Origin: Duganella dendranthematis
GTDB lineage: Bacteria; Pseudomonadota; Gammaproteobacteria; Burkholderiales; Burkholderiaceae_D
NCBI RefSeq assembly: GCF_012849375.1
Contig: NZ_CP051684.1
Coordinates: 1,674,001 to 1,738,000 of the forward strand
Reading direction: 5' to 3'
Length of the DNA stretch: 64,000 nt
This document shows positions 57,898 through 64,000 of this stretch, one piece after another. A model generated the notes under the pieces. The model made no database searches, was not told the DNA's origin, and was given only the letters and a program-made list of their open reading frames with translations. The position numbers and the translations under genes are program-made. The number at the start of each line of letters is the position of its first letter. Position 1 is the first letter of the stretch.

Positions 57898-58644
57898 TCA
57901 CATAAATCCCCGAAACAGATGCGCAAACGTGCGGCTGACTGTCAGCACCTCGCTACTGCCTTTGACAAGAACGTTGAGGCGTTCGTTTTCGGCCCGCTCG
58001 ACCTCCGCGATGGCGTGGGCGTTGACGATGGTGCCACGGTGGATTTGCCAGAACAGCTCCGGGTCCAGCCCTTCCAGCAAGTCTTTCAGGGGCACGCGGA
58101 TCAGGGCTTCGCCGTCGGCCAGCACCACGCGGGTGTATTTGGTGTCCGATTGCAGGAACAGCACGTCGCTGACATTAATCAGGCGAATCTGCCTGCCGAC
58201 GCTGGCCTTCAGCCATTTGAGGCGTTGCGGCGCGGGCTGGGCGATTTCGTTCAGTACCGGCGCCAGCGCGGCAGGTGGCTGCACGCGGCGCCGCAGGCGG
58301 TCCACCGTGCGCTCCAGCACCGCCAACTCCACAGGCTTGAGCAGATAGTCCACCGCGCCGCGCTGGAAGGCTTCCAGCGCGTGCTGGTCGTAGGCCGTTA
58401 CAAACACGATGTGGGAGCGCTCGGCGATGCGGCGCGCCACTTCCAGCCCGGTGAGCCCCGGCATCTGGATGTCGAGGAAGACCACATCCGGCTCGTGCTC
58501 AAGCCATGCGTCCCAGGCGTCGTTACCGTTTTCCGCCACCGCGACGACGCTTGCCTGCGGCCAGGCCTGCGCCAGTTGCGCCAGCAGCCGTTCACGCATC
58601 AGCGGCTCGTCTTCGGCAATCAGGATGGATGGTTTATCGTTCAT
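57898..58644 (-). CDS. LytTR-family response regulator
   Basis: 248-residue regulator with a receiver (acidic EDE at 11-13, phosphoryl acceptor Asp58 in VVFLDIQMPG, Lys in LLKPVEL) and a C-terminal LytTR DNA-binding domain (from about 150; KWLKASVGRQIRLINVSDVLFLQSDTKYTRVVL, in part). Pairs with the LytS-type kinase, which it overlaps by 11 bases. The controlled genes are unknown; the adjacent lipoprotein is a candidate. Confidence 0.92.
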   Translation of the reverse strand: MNDKPSILIAEDEPLMRERLLAQLAQAWPQASVVAVAENGNDAWDAWLEHEPDVVFLDIQMPGLTGLEVARRIAERSHIVFVTAYDQHALEAFQRGAVDYLLKPVELAVLERTVDRLRRRVQPPAALAPVLNEIAQPAPQRLKWLKASVGRQIRLINVSDVLFLQSDTKYTRVVLADGEALIRVPLKDLLEGLDPELFWQIHRGTIVNAHAIAEVERAENERLNVLVKGSSEVLTVSRTFAHLFRGFM

Positions 58645-59575
58645 GGGGCAGATAGAGTCGGGCGACCACGCCGCCTGGCGTATTCTCTTCGATCGTCAGG
58701 CGCGCATTATCGCCATAGGTCAGCGCCAGCCGGTCATGGATATGTTGCAGGCCGACGCCCTGCCCGACCGTCTCGCCGAAGCCGGCGCCGGTGTCGGCCA
58801 CCTTCACCACCACGTGGTGCTCCTGCTTTTCGGCGGTAATGTCGATGCGTCCACCGGCCGGCTGGCGCTCTATCCCGTGCTTGACGGCGTTTTCCACCAG
58901 CGTTAGCAGCAGTGCGGTCGGCAGTGGGAAGTCCGCCAGTTCGGACGGATAGTGGATGGAGAATTGCAGGCGCTGGCCCAACCGCACCTGCATGATGCGC
59001 AGATAGGCCTCGCAGATCGCGCTGTCGTCGGCGATGCTGATGGTGTCGGCGCGCAGACTGGTCATGGTCGCGCGCAGGAAGGTGATCAGCTGCGCGGTCA
59101 GGCCGGCGGCCTGCGGTGCCTTGTCCTCCGCCAGCTGCTGGACGGCGCCCAAGGTATTGAACAGGAAGTGCGGCTCGATTTGCGCCTTCATCAGGCGCAG
59201 TTCCGCTTCCAATTGCTGACGGTTGGCGCGTTCGCGCTCCAGGTTCAGGCGGTCGCCGGTCAGCAGGATGGCCGACTTCATGATGCGGCTTTGCGCCAGC
59301 AGCAATGCCATCAGCGACAGTCCAATCAATACGCCTAGCGGGATATTCCACTGTACTTCCGGCGGCACTGGTTCGTCGGCATGGATGCCAGCACTGAAGC
59401 CGTTGACGAAGTCCTGAGCGGCGTCGGCGCAGATGATGATCAGGTAGCCGATGACGGCGCCGAGCAGCAGCATCACGGCGAGGCGTGCGACGGGCCGCGC
59501 AGCGTTGGACGGATCACGGTCCGGCAACGGAACGCCGAACAACCAGCAGGCAGCGTTAAACAGTTTCGGTTTCAT
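58634..59575 (-). CDS. LytS-type sensor histidine kinase
   Basis: 313-residue kinase of the His_kinase family. Two membrane segments (about 30-50 and 76-98), a short linker and the dimerisation/phosphoryl His136 in IEPHFLFNTLG, then an ATPase domain with LVENAVKHGIE and ADTGAGFGE. ATG 59575 is used because it begins the membrane part; the longer frame is antisense of the RDD gene. Its stop overlaps the regulator start by 11 bases. No large sensor domain is present. Confidence 0.9.
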   Translation of the reverse strand: MKPKLFNAACWLFGVPLPDRDPSNAARPVARLAVMLLLGAVIGYLIIICADAAQDFVNGFSAGIHADEPVPPEVQWNIPLGVLIGLSLMALLLAQSRIMKSAILLTGDRLNLERERANRQQLEAELRLMKAQIEPHFLFNTLGAVQQLAEDKAPQAAGLTAQLITFLRATMTSLRADTISIADDSAICEAYLRIMQVRLGQRLQFSIHYPSELADFPLPTALLLTLVENAVKHGIERQPAGGRIDITAEKQEHHVVVKVADTGAGFGETVGQGVGLQHIHDRLALTYGDNARLTIEENTPGGVVARLYLPHER

Positions 59576-59721
59576 GGCGAACGTAGTTTTTTGTTGATCA
59601 CATGCGAAGCCTACGCCCCGCAAGGCGGCCTGACAGCATACATGAGACGAACGACGGTTTGGTATCCACCAACGACGATTGCGCGCTATACTTAGTTGCC
59701 AAATACTTAAATGGATGTTGG

Positions 59722-60819
59722 ATGGATCAGCCGGACTACAGCAAATACTCGGAATCAGAACTCCGCCAGATCTGCAAGCATATCGACGCCGTCCGCTACC
59801 CGGAGCGCGTCGTAGAAATCCAAGCCCGCCTCGCCGCACTGGCCGCCGCGACGCGCGAAATTTCCGCCGCTGAAGAAGGACCGGCGTTGCCGGCCACTGT
59901 CGCCGGCGTGTGGCGCCGCATCGGCGCCTTCCTGATCGATTCGCTGATACTCGCCATGATCGGCGTGATCGTCGGCGCCTGCCTGCGCGACCAGTTGATG
60001 GCGCTCGGACCGTGGGGCCGCGTGGTGGGGTTCGTCATCGCCACCTTCTACTTCGGCGTGCCGCAAAGCCGTATCGGCGGCGGCCAGTCGCTGGGCATGA
60101 CGATCTTGGGACTGCGGGTTATCCGGCCCGACGGCTCGGCATTGGAACTGGGGTGGGCGCTGCTGCGCGCCGCCATTTTCTGCATGGCCTATTTCCTGAG
60201 TAACTTGCCTGCTGCCTTCACCTCGCTCAATGAATGGGTCGCTTCCGGCTTATCGATGCTGCTATTCGGTGTGACCTTCTGCGTGTTCTATCTTCTGCTC
60301 TTCAATCGCAGGACGCGGCAATCGCTGCACGACCTGGCCGTGGGCGCATTCGTCATCCGGGCGACACGCGGGCCGCTGGCGCTGCCGACGGCGCGTGCCT
60401 GGCGTGGCCACGCTGCAGTTGTCGCGGCGTCGCTGGTGGGCTTTTGCGTGGCGGGCGTGTGGATGGCGCGGCCGGGAGCAAGAGACAATGCATTCGGCGG
60501 CATGCTGCGTGTCCGGCACGTGGTGATGGAAATCGCCGGCGTGACTGGCGCCACGGTCATGGTCAGCGCTAACCTGGGTGACGGCGGCGGCTTCAATCTC
60601 CTCAACGTCAATGCCGTCGTCGACACCTCAACGCCGGACCGCGAAGCGCTGGCGCGGCGCATCGCCAAACTGGCGCTGGAAAACTACGCAAATGCCAAGC
60701 GAATGAAAGCTGTTACCGTGACACTCACTTCCGGCTTCGACATCGGCATTGCGCAGTTCTGGCAAAGTCAAAACTACACCCATACGCCGCAGGAGTGGCG
60801 CGTGGCGTTGTTGCCATGA
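59722..60819 (+). CDS. RDD-family membrane protein with C-terminal domain
   Basis: 365 residues. An N-terminal helix pair (YSKYSESELRQICKHIDAVRYPERVVEIQARL, in parts, residues 5-36) precedes an RDD domain of about four membrane segments from 70 (RRIGAFLIDSLILAMIG; RTRQSLHDLAVGAFVI). A fifth segment near 233 leads to a ~110-residue outer domain. The N-terminal module and domain are typical of Oxalobacteraceae RDD proteins. Function unknown. It overlaps the next gene by 4 bases (ATGA). Confidence 0.82.
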   Translation: MDQPDYSKYSESELRQICKHIDAVRYPERVVEIQARLAALAAATREISAAEEGPALPATVAGVWRRIGAFLIDSLILAMIGVIVGACLRDQLMALGPWGRVVGFVIATFYFGVPQSRIGGGQSLGMTILGLRVIRPDGSALELGWALLRAAIFCMAYFLSNLPAAFTSLNEWVASGLSMLLFGVTFCVFYLLLFNRRTRQSLHDLAVGAFVIRATRGPLALPTARAWRGHAAVVAASLVGFCVAGVWMARPGARDNAFGGMLRVRHVVMEIAGVTGATVMVSANLGDGGGFNLLNVNAVVDTSTPDREALARRIAKLALENYANAKRMKAVTVTLTSGFDIGIAQFWQSQNYTHTPQEWRVALLP

Positions 60820-61745
60820 TGCGCGCCCTCATCCTGGCAGCCAGCGCCGCGCTGTCTGCCACCTGCACCTCAGCTTTTGCCGCGCGCGTTCTGGATGAAG
60901 CGCCGATCACCATCGATGGCCAGCCCCGCCGGTATTATCATCTGCACGATACAGAGGCCGCCGGCAAGGCCACGCCGATATTGCTGATCAGCGGTTCGGG
61001 ATGCAAGGACTTCGGCAGCCGCGTGCCGTTCTTCTTCGAGCGCTATCCGGCGCCGGTGGATGTCTACTTCCTGGAGAAGACCGGCATCAATAAAGGCGAT
61101 AACAGCGAGACCTGCTCCACCGCCTACAAATCGGGGGATTATCTGGAACGCCGCGTCAGCGATAACCTGGCTTTCATCGACAGCCTGCCAGCGCTGAAGG
61201 CAATGACCGCGCGCAGCCTGGCAGTGCTAGGCTTTTCAGAAGGCGGCACAGTAGCGCCGCTGGTGGCCTTGCGCAGTCCGAAAATCGGCTGGCTCGCCAC
61301 GGGAGGCAGTGGCGGCCTGCCGCAAAGCGAGAGCTTCCTGATCTTTGCCGATCATGGCATCGAGCCCTATGCCAAGCCATTTTCGCGCGCTTACCTTCTG
61401 CAGACTTACGCCGAAATCAAAGCCGATCCGGAGAGCGTCGACAAGGAATTCTTTGGCCACAGCTACCGTTACTGGAGCTCGCACTTGTTTTACGATCCCC
61501 TGGTCACCTACCGCCAGCTGGACATTCCGATCATCGCGGCGATGGGCGAGAAGGACGAAAGTGAAGCGATCGAATCCGGCCGCGCCTTGCGCGATGAATT
61601 TACCAAACATCCGCACAAGGACTTCACCTTCATCGAATACCCCAACGCCAGCCACGCGCTGCAAGCGCCCGACAAGCCACACCTGCAAGACTATGTCGCC
61701 AGCCTGGCCGACTGGTTCAAGCGGCAGCGGCCAGCGCCGCGTTGA
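60816..61745 (+). CDS. Exported alpha/beta hydrolase
   Basis: 309-residue protein with a signal peptide (about 1-21, ending TSAFA) and alpha/beta hydrolase fold. The nucleophile elbow is GFSEGG near 139 (Ser), Asp in AMGEKDESEA, and His in YPNASHALQ near the C-terminus. ISGSGCKDFG may form the oxyanion loop. The substrate is unknown. Its start overlaps the RDD stop; its end abuts the convergent ABC ATPase gene. Confidence 0.85.
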   Translation: MMRALILAASAALSATCTSAFAARVLDEAPITIDGQPRRYYHLHDTEAAGKATPILLISGSGCKDFGSRVPFFFERYPAPVDVYFLEKTGINKGDNSETCSTAYKSGDYLERRVSDNLAFIDSLPALKAMTARSLAVLGFSEGGTVAPLVALRSPKIGWLATGGSGGLPQSESFLIFADHGIEPYAKPFSRAYLLQTYAEIKADPESVDKEFFGHSYRYWSSHLFYDPLVTYRQLDIPIIAAMGEKDESEAIESGRALRDEFTKHPHKDFTFIEYPNASHALQAPDKPHLQDYVASLADWFKRQRPAPR

Positions 61746-62552
61746 TTACGCTGCTTCCTTCGCAGGATGCGCCTGTTTGCGATACAGGAATTCCAACACC
61801 GCTGTGCGGTATTCCATGTATTTCGCATCCGCCGCCAAGGCTACACGGTCGCGCGGGCGATCCAGCTGCACGTTGACGATTTCGCCGATGGTGGCGGCCG
61901 GACCGTTGGTCATCATGACGATGCGGTCGGACAGCAGCACCGCTTCATCCACGTCGTGCGTCACCATCACCACGGTGGACTTGGTGGCGGCGACGATCTT
62001 CAGCAGCTCGTCCTGCAAGTGCGCGCGCGTTAGTGCATCCAGCGCGCCGAACGGTTCGTCCATCAGCAGCACTTTCGGCTCCATCGCCAGCGCGCGGGCG
62101 ATGCCGACGCGCTGCTTCATGCCGCCTGAAATTTCATGCGGCCGCTTGGTCTCGGCATGCGTCAGCCCCACCAGCGCCAGCGCAGCCATGGTGCGCTCGC
62201 GCAGCTGGGCTTTCGATTCCGCCTTGCCGAACACGCGCTCCACGCCGAGATACACATTCTCGTAGCACGTCAACCATGGCAACAGCGAGTGGTTCTGGAA
62301 CACCACCGAACGCTCCGGCGACGGACCGGCGATTTCGCGGTTGGCGCACAGCAGCACGCCATCGCTCGGTTGCAGCAGGCCCGCGATCAGGTTGAGTAGC
62401 GTCGATTTGCCGCAGCCCGAGTGACCGATCAGTGTAATGAATTCGCCCTTCGCCACTTTGAGGTCGATTTCGCGCAGCGCATGGAACACGCCCTTCCTGG
62501 TATGGAAAACCATCTCCACGCCTTCGATGTCGATGAATCGTGATTCGTCCAT
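61746..62552 (-). CDS. nrtD: Nitrate-type ABC transporter ATPase (NrtD/NrtC-like)
   Basis: 268-residue ABC ATPase: Walker A LIGHSGCGKSTLL near 46-58, signature ISGGMKQRVGIARALA near 138, Walker B VLLMDEPFGALD near 159, H-loop MVTHDVDEAVLL near 191. The SxxxxW-type Q-loop region VVFQNHSLLPWLTCYENV is typical of nitrate/sulfonate/cyanate ATPases. ATG 62552 is used; the longer frame is the permease shadow. It follows the permease by 11 bases. Confidence 0.88.
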   Translation of the reverse strand: MDESRFIDIEGVEMVFHTRKGVFHALREIDLKVAKGEFITLIGHSGCGKSTLLNLIAGLLQPSDGVLLCANREIAGPSPERSVVFQNHSLLPWLTCYENVYLGVERVFGKAESKAQLRERTMAALALVGLTHAETKRPHEISGGMKQRVGIARALAMEPKVLLMDEPFGALDALTRAHLQDELLKIVAATKSTVVMVTHDVDEAVLLSDRIVMMTNGPAATIGEIVNVQLDRPRDRVALAADAKYMEYRTAVLEFLYRKQAHPAKEAA

Positions 62553-62563
62553 GATCGCGCTCC

Positions 62564-63487
62564 TTAGTTGGATACTTGTTCGTAGGTGAAGGCGCGGGCC
62601 AGCGCCATCAGCGCCTGCTCCAGCAACAGTCCCACCAGGCCAATCGAGACGATGGCGATGATGATGTGCGGGACGTTCAGGTTGTTCCACTCATCCCACA
62701 GCCAGAAGCCGATGCCCACGCCGCCGGTCAGCATTTCGGCCGCGACGATCACCAGCCATGCGGTGCCGATCGACAGACGTACGCCGGTCAGGATGTACGG
62801 CAGCGCCGATGGCAGCAGGATCTTGGTCAGCACCTTCCACTCCGACAGGTTGAGCACCCGCGCCACGTTCATGTAATCCTGCGGCACGCGCTGCACGCCG
62901 ACGGCGGTGTTGATGATCATCGGCCAGATCGAGCAGATGAAGATCGACCAGATCGCCGCCGGGTTGGCGGACTTGAACACCAGCAGGCCAATCGGCAGCC
63001 ACGCCAGCGGCGACACCGGTTTGAGCAAACTGATGATCGGCCCGAACATACTGCCGACGAACTGCACGCGGCCGATCAAAAAGCCAAGCGGAATGCCGAC
63101 CAGCGCCGCCAGGCCGAAGCCCACGCCCACCCGCTGCAGGGACGCCAGCAGGTTCCAGCCGATGCCCTGGTCATTCGGGCTAGTGCGGTAGAAAGGATCG
63201 GAGAACAGCTTGACCGCTTCCGCCAGCGTGGCGGCCGGCGTCGGGAAGGTCGAATTGTTCACGGTGATCAGCTGCCACACCGCGACCAGCAGGGCCGCCC
63301 CCACCAGCGGCGCGACGATTTTCATGACGATGGCGGAGACTTGCCGGCGCGCGCGCGCCGTGCCGTTGGCGGCCAGCGGGCGGCGTGGACGGCGGGCCGG
63401 CGCTGCGGGGGCGGCATCGGCGGCATCGGCGGCAGCGACAGCGGCAACGGCGGGCGCCGGGCTGTCCGGTTCTAGCATAGCGTTCAT
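62564..63487 (-). CDS. nrtB: Nitrate-type ABC transporter permease (NrtB-like)
   Basis: 307-residue permease with an unusual ~45-residue Ala/Pro/Arg-rich N-terminal extension (repeated AVAA/DAAPAAPARRPRRP) before six membrane segments. The core VGSMFGPIISLLKPVSPLAWLPIGLLVF and the EAA loop MNVARVLNLSEWKVLTKILLPSALP, both read in part, are typical of NrtB/CmpB. It lies between the binding protein and the ATPase, 15 and 11 bases away. Confidence 0.88.
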   Translation of the reverse strand: MNAMLEPDSPAPAVAAVAAADAADAAPAAPARRPRRPLAANGTARARRQVSAIVMKIVAPLVGAALLVAVWQLITVNNSTFPTPAATLAEAVKLFSDPFYRTSPNDQGIGWNLLASLQRVGVGFGLAALVGIPLGFLIGRVQFVGSMFGPIISLLKPVSPLAWLPIGLLVFKSANPAAIWSIFICSIWPMIINTAVGVQRVPQDYMNVARVLNLSEWKVLTKILLPSALPYILTGVRLSIGTAWLVIVAAEMLTGGVGIGFWLWDEWNNLNVPHIIIAIVSIGLVGLLLEQALMALARAFTYEQVSN

Positions 63488-63502
63488 GGGAGGCTCCCGT
63501 TA

Positions 63503-64000
63503 TCAGGCTTTGATCTTGAACGAGGCGGCGAACGCTTTCGGGTTCTTACCGTCCCACACGGAACCGTCCATCAGTTTCGAGGTACGCAGAGGGCTCTTAG
63601 GTACAGGCGTTTTGGTCATGGTAGCCGCATCTTTGTACAAGTCGATCTGGTTGACCGAGGTCGCCACGGCGAGATAATCCGGATCGTCCTTCAGCAGCCC
63701 CAGCGGCGGTGCTGCGTCATGAACCACATGCCGTCCGACAGGTACGGGAAGTTGACCGCGCCATCGTTATAGAACTTCATGTGATTCGGATCGTCCCAGG
63801 TCTTGCCCAGGCCATTCTGGTAACGGCCCATGATGCGCTGGTCGATCGCATCCTTGCTGGTGTTGACGTAGGATTTATCGGCGATGGTCTCGGCCATCTT
63901 GTTTTTGTTGGCCAGCGACGCATCGATCCATTTGCTCGCATCCAGAATCGCCGCCATCATGGCGCGGCAGGTGTTGGGATACTTCTTGGCGAATTCCAGC
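63503..64000 (-). pseudogene. nrtA: Nitrate-type binding protein (NrtA/CmpA-like), C-terminal part, frameshifted
   Basis: The C-terminal ~165 residues of an NrtA/CmpA-type periplasmic solute-binding protein run off the window. Starting in one frame it reads to FPYLSDGMWFMTQHRRWGC and a stop at 63691; the continuation GLLKDDPDYLAVATSVNQ to the natural end (63503) is in another frame. One added C in the run near 63696-63700 (GGGGC to GGGGCC) restores the protein. It is therefore either a real frameshift or an assembly error. It would be the first gene of the nrtABD operon. Confidence 0.8.

Noticed and set aside
61745..61746. Possible overlap between the exported hydrolase and the ABC ATPase
   Set aside because: The stop codons abut exactly (61745 and 61746) without overlap; ordinary convergent arrangement.

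Overview
The window is high-GC DNA from a betaproteobacterium, most likely Oxalobacteraceae (Massilia/Duganella/Janthinobacterium type). The basis is the protein character, a GC-rich REP-like palindrome found between recX and recA and between tkt and tal, the linked purM / permease / hda / HAD / pcnB / folK / panB run, and an assimilatory nar/nir/nas block. It looks like core chromosome. I see no insertion sequence, phage, CRISPR array, tRNA or rRNA.

Layout. 1-9.1 kb: start of pgk, an AzlCD exporter, small housekeeping genes, a BepA-like M48 protease, moaC, an SDR/LysR divergent pair and a PilZ flagellar-brake protein. 9.1-14.6 kb: a major pilin gene with a clear sigma-54 promoter and repeated upstream operator sites, a twin-FHA protein, sucCD, recX and recA with a LexA box. 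14.7-19.3 kb: a four-gene overlapping operon of response regulator, sensor kinase and the small and large subunits of a VC2705-type sodium:solute symporter. 19.4-26.2 kb: accessory genes, including an S9 peptidase with both a frameshift and a lost catalytic serine, a PPi-type phosphofructokinase, a divergent higA / broken higB pair, two small exported orphans and an NPP-type phosphodiesterase. 26.2-37.8 kb: purM, AI-2E-family permease, hda, HAD, pcnB, folK, panB, then tkt facing a gnd-HAD-tal operon (pentose phosphate pathway).

38-48.5 kb is a polyamine locus: puuD, a gamma-glutamylpolyamine synthetase, an SpuC-type aminotransferase and an aldehyde dehydrogenase in one operon, a divergent MFS gene, and a putrescine ABC transporter (potGHI) that lacks its binding protein here and is preceded by a second glutamine-synthetase-like gene. 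That paralogue has lost a conserved metal-ligand glutamate. 48.6-56.8 kb is the nitrate assimilation operon, transcribed narK, nirB, nirD, FAD reductase, nasA, behind a leader with an ANTAR-type hexaloop hairpin followed directly by an intrinsic terminator. 57-61.7 kb carries an orphan lipoprotein, a LytS/LytTR two-component pair, an RDD membrane protein and an alpha/beta hydrolase. 61.7-64 kb is a nitrate-type ABC transporter (ATPase, permease and a frameshifted binding protein running off the edge).

The observations most worth a second look are the polyamine synthetase paralogue with the Glu-to-Gly change, the nas antitermination leader, the decaying S9 peptidase, and the divergent antitoxin/disrupted toxin pair. 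I found no convincing wholly new system. Two single-base deletions in GC runs (near 19,718 and 63,697) could be assembly errors rather than biology.
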